The notes beneath the pieces are model-generated. The model ran no database searches, was not told where the DNA came from, and saw only the letters and a list, made by a program, of their open reading frames with translations. Of a DNA stretch of 29,768 nucleotides, positions 7,928 through 16,247 are shown piece after piece. A program made the translations under genes and the position numbers. Source of the stretch: Coriobacteriaceae bacterium (GTDB lineage Bacteria; Actinomycetota; Coriobacteriia; Anaerosomatales; SLCP01); contig PWVH01000089.1 of the NCBI GenBank assembly GCA_003563465.1, positions 1 through 29,768 of the forward strand, written 5' to 3'. Every line of letters starts with the position of its first letter. Within the stretch, counting starts at the first letter, position 1.

Positions 7928-9046
7928 TCAGTCCACCTGCTTCAGCTCGTAGTCGCGAGCCCCGAGCCCCATTTCTTCCGCATATGCCATCGCTTTCGTG
8001 CCGTCGATGCCGCTGATCTCACGGAACTTGTCCACGCCCTCGCCGAGGCCTTCACCGCGAGTGCCGGCCAATCCTGGAGCCGCCTTGACGAGATCGTAGG
8101 CAGCCTCGTCTATCGCTACCGGGTCGGTCGAGGCCAGCACGCCGATGTCTGGCACCACGGCAGCATCGGAGAAATGCCAGCAGTCGCAATCGGGCGACAC
8201 GTCTGTGACGAAGGAGAGGTAGACTACCTTGCCGTCCTTGCCGGCCAGTGCACCGGCTACATGCTCGACTATCTTCTCCTGGATGGCGTCTGGAGTGGAC
8301 TTCCACTGCGTGGCGATCGCCGAGAACGGACAAGCCGCAACACACTCCCCGCACCCGTAGCACGTCTCGTAGTCCACCACCGCTACTCGGTCGGGTCCGG
8401 TCGCGATCGCATCGACCGGGCACCAGCGTACGCATTGCCCGCATGCGGTGCACTTCTCGGCGTCGACTTCGGGTTCGAAATCCGCATGCATGCGCTGTTT
8501 CGCAGAACGGCTGCCCAGCCCCATCCCCACGTTCTTCAGAGCACCGCCGAAACCGGTCGCCTCGTGGCCTTTGACGTGCGTGAGGACCACCATCGCATCG
8601 GCATTCACAACGCCCGACGCGATTCTGACGGTTTCGAAGTGCTTGCCATGCACCGGCACATCGCAGGCGTCTCGCCCGAGGAGCCCGTCTGCAATGATCA
8701 GTGGCGCTTCGACGGTCGCATACGCGAACCCGTTGTGGAGCGCACAGTTCAGATGGTCTACCGCGTTCGCGCGCTGACCGCGATAGAGGGTGTTGCCGTC
8801 GGTAAGGAAGGGCTTGCCCCCGGCGGTCTTGATACGTGCCACGACGTCACGCACGAAGATCGGACGCACGAAACCGGTGTTGCCTTCTTCGCCGAAGTGC
8901 AGTTTCACAGCGACGAGATCGTCATCGGCGATCGCTTCAGCAAGACCCGCTCGTTCGAGCAGCGCCCCCGCTCGCGTCACCATGCTCTTCTTGCCCGGCG
9001 AGCGAACGGGCGCGAACCAGACCTTGGCCCTCGGCCGGCCGCTCAC
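7928..9046 (-). CDS. DUF362 protein with two 4Fe-4S ferredoxin motifs
   Basis: The 372-residue protein has an N-terminal DUF362 domain (about 8-185; KLHFGEEGNTGFVRP, LTDGNTLYRG, VVLTHVKGHEATGFGGALKN), interrupted by a bacterial-type ferredoxin module. Two C-x2-C-x2-C-x3-C-P clusters are complete: C199, C202, C205, C209 and C229, C232, C235, C239. The DUF362 domain resumes afterwards (about 265-372). No biochemical role is established for the family, which is common in anaerobes; electron transfer in the cytosol is the reasonable inference, since there is no signal peptide. The GTG start at 9046 overlaps the stop of the ROK kinase by four bases (GTGA), with GGGAGG ten bases upstream. The coupling implies co-production with the kinase. 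Confidence 0.9.
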   Translation of the reverse strand: MSGRPRAKVWFAPVRSPGKKSMVTRAGALLERAGLAEAIADDDLVAVKLHFGEEGNTGFVRPIFVRDVVARIKTAGGKPFLTDGNTLYRGQRANAVDHLNCALHNGFAYATVEAPLIIADGLLGRDACDVPVHGKHFETVRIASGVVNADAMVVLTHVKGHEATGFGGALKNVGMGLGSRSAKQRMHADFEPEVDAEKCTACGQCVRWCPVDAIATGPDRVAVVDYETCYGCGECVAACPFSAIATQWKSTPDAIQEKIVEHVAGALAGKDGKVVYLSFVTDVSPDCDCWHFSDAAVVPDIGVLASTDPVAIDEAAYDLVKAAPGLAGTRGEGLGEGVDKFREISGIDGTKAMAYAEEMGLGARDYELKQVD

Positions 9047-10017
9047 CTGTGGATCGCCTCCCGTGAATCGTGTTCGTCGAAAGCGAGTGCGGCCGCACCG
9101 AGGATGCCTGCATCGTTGCCCAGTTCGCCCTGAGTGAACGTGGCGTCACGTCGTCCGGCCAGCGCCTCGGCCTGCATGACCTCGGCGGCACGTTCGACGA
9201 GGAACCCGCAAGCTTCACCGATGCCCCCGCCTATTACGATGAGCCGAGGGTTGAGAAGATTCACGAGTCCGACCAGCGCCCTGCCTAAGACCTCGCCGCC
9301 CTCTAGCAGGATCTCACGCGCGGCCTCATCGCCCTTGAGTGCGGCCTTTATGACCGCCTCGGCGTTCACCTGGGAAATGTCGCCGGCCGCCTCGTCGAGG
9401 ACAGCTCTTCCCTTCGCAGTTCCGGCCAGCTTCACGCCCCTCGCCGCGATAGCGGGACGACCGAGATAGCTCTCAAGATGTCCCTTGCCCCCGCAAGGAC
9501 ACGGTGGGCCGTCCATCTGCACCACCATGTGGCCGACTTCCCCGCCCATACCCCGTGAACCACGATAGGGTTCGCCGTCCAAGAATAGACCGCCCCCGAC
9601 ACCGGTGCCGAGAGTGAGCATTATGAAGTCGCGCGCCCCTTTGGCTGCGCCGAAGCGGTACTCCCCGTTAGCTGCGAGATTACCGTCGTTGTCGATTGTG
9701 ACTTCGTGGCGCACCCTTGAGAGTACCAGTGATCGGACGTCTACACCGGCAAGCGGGAGATTCGTACAGAACTCGACCGACTGTTTCAGGAAGTCAATCT
9801 GCGCCGGTAGACCTATGCCGATACCGGCGATATCGCTCGGGTGCACGCCCTCACTCATGTGTTCGACAGCCTCGATGATCGTGTCCACTATGCCGAAGGG
9901 CCCATTCGTTGGTGTCGGCGTCCTAGCGTCTTTGACCACACGACCCTTGCGCTCGACGAGGCCCGCGGCAATCCTCGTTCCACCGACATCGATTCCGATG
10001 GCGAACGATGTACGCAT
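9043..10017 (-). CDS. ROK-family sugar kinase (glucokinase-like)
   Basis: The 324-residue protein is a ROK kinase, most like glucokinases. The phosphate-1 loop is GIDVGGT (8-14), the catalytic aspartate is D111 in IDNDGN, and the phosphate-2 motif is LTLGTGVGGG (135-144). The ROK zinc site is present but altered: the EVGH histidine is H163 and the cysteine motif reads C173-P-C175-G-G-K-G-H180, so His replaces the usual third Cys. That substitution should still ligate zinc and is seen in some family members. Sugar specificity cannot be fixed, but E160 and E182 (hydroxyl contacts) are present, which fits glucose. Start ATG 10017 has AGGAGG six bases upstream. It lies 73 bases after the ImmA-like gene and overlaps the DUF362 gene. 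Confidence 0.92.
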   Translation of the reverse strand: MRTSFAIGIDVGGTRIAAGLVERKGRVVKDARTPTPTNGPFGIVDTIIEAVEHMSEGVHPSDIAGIGIGLPAQIDFLKQSVEFCTNLPLAGVDVRSLVLSRVRHEVTIDNDGNLAANGEYRFGAAKGARDFIMLTLGTGVGGGLFLDGEPYRGSRGMGGEVGHMVVQMDGPPCPCGGKGHLESYLGRPAIAARGVKLAGTAKGRAVLDEAAGDISQVNAEAVIKAALKGDEAAREILLEGGEVLGRALVGLVNLLNPRLIVIGGGIGEACGFLVERAAEVMQAEALAGRRDATFTQGELGNDAGILGAAALAFDEHDSREAIHR

Positions 10018-10090
10018 CTAGCCTCCTAGAATCGGAAGAAGAGCAGAAAGGAGAGACGAGTTATCTGTCCCCCGTGGCTACCCGATGATA

Positions 10091-10609
10091 TCAGTAGTCC
10101 CAGAGGATTCCCCGCTGCTTCATGATGCCCAGGTCAAGCATGCGCCGCATCATCTCGCTCTCTGCCACCCCGAACAGGCGCGCAAGATACCGGTGGTCGT
10201 TAAACCACTTCTGCGCCTGCTCGAGCACCAGATACTCGGGCAACAACAGCTCTTCTGCGGCTATCTCGGCTTCATGATGGTCCGCCCTGGTCTGCCGCGG
10301 GTAGGAAGACTCGGAGTCGGCGAGCACAACCAGCACATGGCCCAGCAGGTGTGCGAGGGTGCGGCGGCGCTTGTCCTCTTCGTGAGCGGCATTCAAGAGG
10401 ACTGCGGGCATTCCGTCCTCGGCTATGATCGCTCCAGAGAAGAACGTGGGAAGGTTCGCTTGGCGCACGGGTATTCCGAGGCCTGCGGCGAGGTCCTCGA
10501 CCGAGACCGGCGGCTCTTGAACCGAAGCTCGCTTGAGCGCTTCTTCGGCGATACCCCGGTAGTATGCGTCGCTGCGAAGGGACACGAGAACGGCTCCCGG
10601 GTTCAGCAC
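10091..10609 (-). CDS. ImmA/IrrE-like zinc-peptidase family protein, altered HExxH
   Basis: The 172-residue protein matches the ImmA/IrrE (COG2856) fold: an N-terminal helical part with SVEDLAAGLGIPVRQ (36-50), a strand segment with GAIIAEDGMPAVLLNA (59-74), a helix with the metal motif, and a helix ending EIAAEELLLPEYLV (115-128), equivalent to the family motif with A-x-ELLMP. The expected HExxH reads H87-L-L-G-H91: both histidines stay but the catalytic glutamate is leucine. The protein may bind metal without cleaving peptides. ImmA-type proteases usually cleave repressors encoded beside them; no such XRE repressor gene is seen here. The start is GTG 10609, with GGAG 8 bases upstream. It heads the run ending with rsmI. 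Confidence 0.8.
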   Translation of the reverse strand: MLNPGAVLVSLRSDAYYRGIAEEALKRASVQEPPVSVEDLAAGLGIPVRQANLPTFFSGAIIAEDGMPAVLLNAAHEEDKRRRTLAHLLGHVLVVLADSESSYPRQTRADHHEAEIAAEELLLPEYLVLEQAQKWFNDHRYLARLFGVAESEMMRRMLDLGIMKQRGILWDY

Positions 10610-10778
10610 GGGAATCTCCTACCCGGTACTATCGGTTGCCGAGCACATATGCTTTCGCACTATTCTCTCACCCTGAAGCGCAAGACGCACGTTGCCCCTC
10701 GTCGGCGGAAGTGCGACGTAGCTCACACAACCCGAGCATACCCAAGCCGATAGACAACGGGTAGCATGAGAGAAGTGG

Positions 10779-10799
10779 CGGTTCGGTCCTCATGAACCG
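10779..10799 (+). other. Leader hairpin just before the HEAT-repeat gene
   Basis: The six-base arms CGGTTC (10779-10784) and GAACCG (10794-10799) can pair around a nine-base loop. The right arm abuts the GGGAGGAGG ribosome site of the next gene, so the hairpin might influence its access. No promoter with convincing -35 and -10 boxes was found in the 202-base divergent region 10610-10811. The hairpin itself is seen directly; a regulatory role is only a suggestion. Confidence 0.3.
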
Positions 10800-10811
10800 G
10801 GAGGAGGACGA

Positions 10812-12719
10812 GTGGCGACACTCGACTATCCGCAAGCCGAGGAGATCCTGCGGTTGCTCGCATCAGCGGTGAACGCCGCGCGTCTCTATCCGCCCTCTAG
10901 CGACCTGCCTGGACAGGCGCTCGATCGTTTCGTGAGCAGGGCAGGTGAGCTGACCGCCTCTTCGGGTACCATGCGCTTCCTCGTAGACCCCCATTCTTTC
11001 CGCATGGGGGAAACACCTGTCGCGGCCGCGCACAATCAGACGGTCACGTTGGCCGAGACCATGCATGCCATGCAGATAGGACAGCTCGTGATCGCGCCCG
11101 GAATGACACGTCAGGAGGCCGCCGCTCTCGTGAAGCTCGCCGGCACCGACCCGAAGGAGTTGCGCGCCGCAGGTGGGGCCCGGTCGGCTTTGCTGGCCGC
11201 CGGAGCGAATAACGTAGCCGTGATCGAGGTGAGCCTGAGAGCTTCTCATGAGGAAGGACTGGCCGGAGTCGACCTCGTCAACGCCCCACTCGAAGACGTC
11301 GCGATCGAGGCCGCAGCCGCCGCAGCCCGCTGGGCGGCCTCTGTGGGAACCGGAGGCTCTGCTGATGAAGCTGCTCAAGCCGTGAGCCGACTCGAGCAAG
11401 CGACTCGGGATCTTGCCGCCGCTCGCGTCGCCGAAGCCATCATGCATCTCAGCGAGGCAGAGCGCGTGCAGTTGCTCGCATCCGCACTGAGAAGAGATGC
11501 TTCCGGCCAGCCGATGAAGGGAATGCTCGACGTCATCGCCAAGATGAATCCTGCAGCGTTGGCTCGCCTCTTGAAGATGACAGCTCACAAGACCGGCGGA
11601 ACGCCGGAGTTGCTGATCGCATCTTTCGAACTCCCATCGGAAACCGCCCGCGAGGTCGCTGCTTTGCTCGCACATTCGCCGCGGACGGAAGCCGATTGCG
11701 GCGTGCCGGCCGACCCACACGTCGAACGCATGGCCGAGGACGCATCGACACCGGGTGGCGAAGAGCACATCGCTCGCCTCAAAGCCGTCTCGGATTCCAC
11801 CCGGGCCGGCAGAGCGCTTGCTGCCACTCTCGCTGTGGTGCGGGAAGGCACTGACGCCGAGGGCGTCAGTGCTCTCGGGGTCGCCCTCGCGCCGGCCGCA
11901 CGCACCGGGGCTCTTGCTACCGTGCGCGAGGCGCTAAGGACGCTCGACGAGATTGCTGCCAATCCGGCGTTGGCCGACGAAGCCGCCGTGGCTAGGGCCT
12001 CGTTGACGGATCCCGAAGTCCTGTCCGACGTCTGCCGAGTCGTGGCAAGCGACTCCGACGCAGCGATCGCCGGAGAGCTTCTGTCGTCGGCGGGGACGCC
12101 CGGTGCCGAGGTGCTGCTCGAGCACTACAGCCGTGCCGGGGAAGGACTCCGTTCGCTGCTGCGCCCCGTGTTCCGAGGGATGAGCGAGCAGGTGATAGCG
12201 GTTGCAGGAAGGCAGCTTCGCTCCGAGGACTCCACGGTTGCGATGCGCACCCTGTCCGTCCTGCCCGACCTGGGCGAGCGGCAGGTCCTACAGGTGGTGA
12301 CGGACTCTCTCGAACATCTCGATGCCGAAGTACGCCTATCGGCGGTGACGACTCTGGCAAATCTCAACGGCCCGGAGGCACGCCGCGCTCTGGCGAAGTC
12401 GCTGGCTCATTGGGATCCGGAGACACGGCGATGGTCGATTCGTGAGGTGGGCCGCGTGCGGGCCGTCGAGGCCATACCGGCGCTGGTGCGTATCCTGGAG
12501 AACATCAACATCTTCGATAGGAACCACGAGCTTAAGAAGGAAGTAATCAAGTGCCTGGAGTCCATCGGCTCGCGTGATGCTGTCCCGGTACTGGACCGCT
12601 GGTCCAAGAGGCGTTTCGTCTTCGGGCAGAAGAACAAGGAGCTGAGGTTTCTGGCAAGGCGCGCCGTCGAACGACTGGCCGCCAACGGGCATCCGGAAGA
12701 GGGAGTCGATGCATCGTGA
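10812..12719 (+). CDS. HEAT-repeat protein with N-terminal module shared with the next gene
   Basis: The 635-residue protein is predicted to be cytoplasmic, with no signal peptide or membrane segment. Residues about 470-620 form HEAT-like helical repeats (for example LEHLDAEVRLSAVTTLANL and the following WDPETRRWSIREVGRV), usually protein-binding scaffolds. Residues about 10-145 resemble residues about 38-170 of the downstream HD-GYP protein: LYPP/LYPT, then SFRMGETPV/TLFVENQVF, then a helical segment and a closing strand, with near-constant spacing. The middle is Ala-rich helical. The start is GTG 10812, after a strong GGGAGGAGG. The end overlaps the next start by four bases (GTGA), so the two are coupled. 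I do not recognise a characterised orthologue; a partner or scaffold for the HD-GYP protein is inferred. Confidence 0.85.
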   Translation: MATLDYPQAEEILRLLASAVNAARLYPPSSDLPGQALDRFVSRAGELTASSGTMRFLVDPHSFRMGETPVAAAHNQTVTLAETMHAMQIGQLVIAPGMTRQEAAALVKLAGTDPKELRAAGGARSALLAAGANNVAVIEVSLRASHEEGLAGVDLVNAPLEDVAIEAAAAAARWAASVGTGGSADEAAQAVSRLEQATRDLAAARVAEAIMHLSEAERVQLLASALRRDASGQPMKGMLDVIAKMNPAALARLLKMTAHKTGGTPELLIASFELPSETAREVAALLAHSPRTEADCGVPADPHVERMAEDASTPGGEEHIARLKAVSDSTRAGRALAATLAVVREGTDAEGVSALGVALAPAARTGALATVREALRTLDEIAANPALADEAAVARASLTDPEVLSDVCRVVASDSDAAIAGELLSSAGTPGAEVLLEHYSRAGEGLRSLLRPVFRGMSEQVIAVAGRQLRSEDSTVAMRTLSVLPDLGERQVLQVVTDSLEHLDAEVRLSAVTTLANLNGPEARRALAKSLAHWDPETRRWSIREVGRVRAVEAIPALVRILENINIFDRNHELKKEVIKCLESIGSRDAVPVLDRWSKRRFVFGQKNKELRFLARRAVERLAANGHPEEGVDAS

Positions 12720-14194
12720 GCGAATCAGACGTCAAGCGAGACGACCTGGAGTCACCCGAGGAGATAGCTGCGGAGATTGCCTCTTCGGGCAAGGCCCCCT
12801 TTTCGAGCGCCGAACTGCTGGCCAAAGCCAAGGAGCTGGTGCGTGCGCTCGCCGTGTCTCACACGAACGCCGGTCTTTACCCGACGACACACCCGCTCGT
12901 CGCCCAGTCGATGTCCGAACTCGTGGCTGCCGTCGACAGCCTGCGCAGTGAGGGCTTCTCCGACGTGACCGTCAACATCTACAAGGGCACCCTCTTCGTC
13001 GAGAATCAGGTCTTTCCCGAGGAGAGCATGACCTACCGCAAGACGATCGAGGACTTGCTGGCGCGCGGCATATCGGCGCTCACTTTTCTTCAGTCCTTCT
13101 CGGTCTCGGACGCCACGGTGCTCATCGAGGTGCTGAGCGACGATTCCATAACCGACATCGAAACCGCTCACCTCGCGATGGAGCGCCGAGGGGTCACGGG
13201 AATCGACATCGCGGAGACCACGGCCCTCGAGGATGCGGGGCACGACGAGAAAGGGCGGGAGAACAAAGCTCGGGCCAAGAAGACCTATGACACCGGTATC
13301 GAAGCCATGCGAGACGTCGAGACTCAAGTCAAGCTCGGCAAGGTGTTCGAAACCGAACCTTTGCAGCACTTGGTGAGCGGGCTGCTGGACAACCTCTTCC
13401 GGGACCCAGCAGCGGTACTGGGCCTGACGGCCATCAAGGGCCACGATGACTACACCCTGAATCACTCCATAAACGTCTGCATACTGTCGCTTTCGGTCGG
13501 CGCCACGATCGGGCTCGACGCCGAATCCCTCAGGTCGCTCGGACTATCGGCACTCCTATACGACCTCGGAAAAGTGCGTATTCCGGAAGACATACTCAAC
13601 AAGCAGGGCCCCCTAACGACCGACGAATGGCACGTAGTGAAGAGTCATGCTGCCGAGGGCGCGGACCTGCTGAAACGCATCCAGCTTGTGGACCAGATGC
13701 CGATGGTGGTCGCCTACGAACACCACCAAAGGCACGACCTGCAGGGCTATCCGGAGCCGCCTGGCGGACAGGGACAGCATCTTTACAGCAAGATCGTGGC
13801 GCTTTGCGATGCATACGATGCGATGACCACCCGGCGCCCGTTCCGCCGGGAAATCAGGCCCGACAAGGCGCTGGCGGTGCTGATGCAAGGCCGAGGCAAA
13901 GCCTACGACCCGAATCTGACCAAGTCCCTTGTGACGATGTTGGGCATCTATCCGATGGGCGCCGTCGTCCGCCTCGATGACAGCGTCACGGCAGTCGTTT
14001 TCCGAGTGAACAACGACGACCTTCTGCATCCCCGCGTCAAGGTGCTGGCGGATTCCGCCGGGCGCTGGTACGAGGAGCCGGAGGTGTTGGATTTGCGCGT
14101 GGTGGATCCTGAAACCGGGCTGTTCGTGCACTCCATCGATGAATGCATCCCAGCAGCCGAGGCAGGAATCGACGACGTCTGGCAATACCTGTAA
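12716..14194 (+). CDS. HD-GYP domain protein with degenerate HD motif
   Basis: The 492-residue protein has an N-terminal module (about 38-170) resembling that of the preceding gene, a charged linker (about 172-205), and a C-terminal HD-GYP domain (about 215-400) followed by a ~90-residue tail. HD-GYP domains hydrolyse cyclic di-GMP using a two- or three-metal centre. Present: NHS with H250, the H311 in VKSHAAEG, H336-H337 and the GYP signature H-x-R-x-D-x-x-G-Y-P (337-346), and D365/D368 in DAYDAMT. Absent: the His of the HD pair, which reads Y282-D283 (LLYDLGK). Catalysis may be weak or lost, leaving ligand binding or partner contact. No membrane segment is seen. It lies second in a two-gene operon. 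Confidence 0.88.
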   Translation: MSESDVKRDDLESPEEIAAEIASSGKAPFSSAELLAKAKELVRALAVSHTNAGLYPTTHPLVAQSMSELVAAVDSLRSEGFSDVTVNIYKGTLFVENQVFPEESMTYRKTIEDLLARGISALTFLQSFSVSDATVLIEVLSDDSITDIETAHLAMERRGVTGIDIAETTALEDAGHDEKGRENKARAKKTYDTGIEAMRDVETQVKLGKVFETEPLQHLVSGLLDNLFRDPAAVLGLTAIKGHDDYTLNHSINVCILSLSVGATIGLDAESLRSLGLSALLYDLGKVRIPEDILNKQGPLTTDEWHVVKSHAAEGADLLKRIQLVDQMPMVVAYEHHQRHDLQGYPEPPGGQGQHLYSKIVALCDAYDAMTTRRPFRREIRPDKALAVLMQGRGKAYDPNLTKSLVTMLGIYPMGAVVRLDDSVTAVVFRVNNDDLLHPRVKVLADSAGRWYEEPEVLDLRVVDPETGLFVHSIDECIPAAEAGIDDVWQYL

Positions 14195-14303
14195 CGCACG
14201 CGCCTAATCCTGTCGTATCGGTCTAGACCCGACGGCTATCACCGTCACCATTCTGAGTTGGTCAGGCTGAGCATGCCACGCTCGGCACCCGAACAGCATC
14301 CAC
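14195..14303. other. Short convergent intergenic region
   Basis: This stretch separates the convergent HD-GYP and universal-stress-protein genes. It holds a small five-base-pair hairpin (14231-14246, GACGG/CCGTC) without a T-run on either strand, which I do not consider enough to call a terminator. Nothing else is seen. Confidence 0.5.
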
Positions 14304-15140
14304 TCACGATGCCGCCGCCTTAGCCGCCGGAACCAGCAGCACGGAGCAGCCGGCATCTCGTGCAACTTTGCGTGCGACACTGCCCCACACCATGCGATGC
14401 ACCAATCCGTGGCGGCACGAAGCGATGGCGATCAGCGTGGCGCCCCACTCCTCGGCAAGCCCCATAAGCACGTCTCCGGGATCTCCGGAAACAACCGTAG
14501 TCTCTGTTCCTTCAGGCAGGGCCGCATCGCTCAGAGCCGCCTTGAGTTCGGTCTCGAGTCTTCGAGTATCGGCATCTTCGGAAGCCACGTGTACGACACG
14601 CACTTCTTCCGTCCCCGGGAGGCCAGCCACTGTCTCCAGAAGCAACGGAGTCGCGCCATCAAGTCCTGCCGCGACAAGCACCCGCGAAAAGGTCGTCTCC
14701 TCGGCGGCCAGAACGCAGGCCCCGCTCTCAGTGACGCAGACGCGCTCCACGAGGACAGGCAACGCCCCCTTCGAAACAAGGCGTTCGACGGTGCTGCCGA
14801 GCGCCCTGCCTAGCAGAGCACCTTTGCCGAGACTGGTTGCCACGATCAAGTCGGCTTCGTGTTCGGCCGCAAGCCGCTCCAGGGTCTCGACGGTGTCGCC
14901 CTGCGTGACCACGGTGTCGGTGGCGATGCCACAATCACGCACGTACCGGGCTTCTTCGGCAAGGCGCTCCTCGGCGAACTCCATGATGCCCGGAATCGAG
15001 CCTCCGGCCGTGTAGGGATCGAGATCCACGACGTGTACGATCGTCACCTGCGCGAAGGCTCCGGGTTCGGCCTCACAGATCGCGCTGGCGGCAAGTCCAC
15101 TCGCCTCCGATAGATCCGTGGCGACGATAGCTTTCAGCAT
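14304..15140 (-). CDS. Tandem universal stress protein (two Usp domains)
   Basis: The 278-residue protein has two UspA domains (about 1-133 and 152-272). Each starts with a short strand (MLKAIVATDLS and FSRVLVAAGLDG). The first has an ATP-binding-type motif G-x2-G-x9-G-S-T (TSLGKGALLGRALGST, 103-117), suggesting nucleotide binding; the second has a degenerate version (RHGLVHRMVWGS) without the first Gly pair. Start ATG 15140 is preceded by GGGAG eight bases away; a GTG three codons upstream lacks that spacing. It follows the arsenite-efflux gene by 12 bases on the same strand and should be under ArsR control. Usp proteins bind ATP or AMP and help survival under stress, but the molecular role here is unknown. 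Confidence 0.88.
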   Translation of the reverse strand: MLKAIVATDLSEASGLAASAICEAEPGAFAQVTIVHVVDLDPYTAGGSIPGIMEFAEERLAEEARYVRDCGIATDTVVTQGDTVETLERLAAEHEADLIVATSLGKGALLGRALGSTVERLVSKGALPVLVERVCVTESGACVLAAEETTFSRVLVAAGLDGATPLLLETVAGLPGTEEVRVVHVASEDADTRRLETELKAALSDAALPEGTETTVVSGDPGDVLMGLAEEWGATLIAIASCRHGLVHRMVWGSVARKVARDAGCSVLLVPAAKAAAS

Positions 15141-15152
15141 ACCGATCACTCC

Positions 15153-16247
15153 CTATGAGGTGCTGGTGGCTAGCGCGCGCTGCCTGAATGCCGAGTGCGT
15201 GCGCTTGGCTATCCAGACTAGCGACAACATGAGTGGGACCTCCACAAGCACGCCTACCACGGCGGCGAGCGCCGCACCTGAGGTCAGACCGAAGAGCGCT
15301 ATCGCCACCGCCACGGCAAGCTCGAAGAAGTTCGACGCGCCGATGAAGCCTGCCGGCGCGGCCACCCGGTGTTCGATGCGCCATGCCCAAGCCCAGCCAT
15401 AGGCGATGGCGAAAATGAAGAACGTCTGGATGGTCAGGGGGATGGCGATGAGCAGGATGTGAAGCGGATTGTTCACGATGATCTCGCCCTGGAAGATGAA
15501 GATCGTCACCAGTGTGGCGAGCAGCGCGATGATGGTCACTGGACCGAAGGCCGGCAGAAACACGCTCTCGAACCAGGGCAGGCCCTTTCGCGCGATGAGC
15601 CGCTTGCGTGTGAAGTAGCCCGCTACCAGCGGCACTACCACGAAGAGTACGACCGAAAGCGCCATCGTGTCCCAAGGCACCGGAATCCCTCCGATGCCGA
15701 GTAGCAGCGAGACGATCGGGACGAACGCCACGAGCATGATGAGGTCGTTCACCGCCACCTGCACGAGAGTGTAAGCGGGATCTCCGTCGGCGAGATAGGA
15801 CCATACGAACACCATCGCGGTGCAGGGCGCCGCACCGAGTAGTACCGCACCGGCGAGGTATTGCTGAGCGAGGTCGGGCGTGATGAGGTCGGCGAAGATG
15901 ACGTTGAAGAAGAGCCACGCGAATCCGAACATCGTGAACGGTTTGATGAGCCAGTTCACGACCGTGGTGACCACGAGACCGTTCCTTCTCTCACCGACAC
16001 GCCTGACCGACGCGAAGTCTATCTGCAACATCATCGGGAATATCATCAGCCAGATGAGCACCGCGATGGGGATGGAGATCTCCGCATACGTGTACCGCGA
16101 CAGCGCTTCGGCAACACCCGGAGCGCGAGAGCCGATCATCGTTCCCGCGATGATACAGAGCGCGACCCACAAAGTCAGGTAGCGCTCGAATACACCCATG
16201 CGCTTCTTCGACTTGGGTTGGCGCTTGTCCTCACCCAAACTCGTCAC
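15153..16247 (-). CDS. acr3: ACR3-family arsenite efflux permease
   Basis: The 364-residue protein is an Acr3/ArsB-type arsenite transporter of the BART superfamily with about ten membrane segments. It exports arsenite (and often antimonite) driven by proton motive force. Conserved residues are visible: C142 in GAAPCTAMVFVWS, essential for As(III) transport in characterised Acr3 proteins, and E309 in GASNFFELAVA. The N-terminus is rich in Lys and Gln before the first helix, so it is probably cytoplasmic. Start GTG 16247 shares four bases with the arsR stop (GTGA); no strong ribosome site is seen, which fits translational coupling. The arsR-acr3-usp order makes the function clear. No arsenate reductase (ArsC) is in the window. 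Confidence 0.95.
   Translation of the reverse strand: MTSLGEDKRQPKSKKRMGVFERYLTLWVALCIIAGTMIGSRAPGVAEALSRYTYAEISIPIAVLIWLMIFPMMLQIDFASVRRVGERRNGLVVTTVVNWLIKPFTMFGFAWLFFNVIFADLITPDLAQQYLAGAVLLGAAPCTAMVFVWSYLADGDPAYTLVQVAVNDLIMLVAFVPIVSLLLGIGGIPVPWDTMALSVVLFVVVPLVAGYFTRKRLIARKGLPWFESVFLPAFGPVTIIALLATLVTIFIFQGEIIVNNPLHILLIAIPLTIQTFFIFAIAYGWAWAWRIEHRVAAPAGFIGASNFFELAVAVAIALFGLTSGAALAAVVGVLVEVPLMLSLVWIAKRTHSAFRQRALATSTS

Noticed and set aside
14231..14246. Hairpin between HD-GYP and usp genes as a bidirectional terminator
   Set aside because: Only five base pairs and no T-run on either strand.
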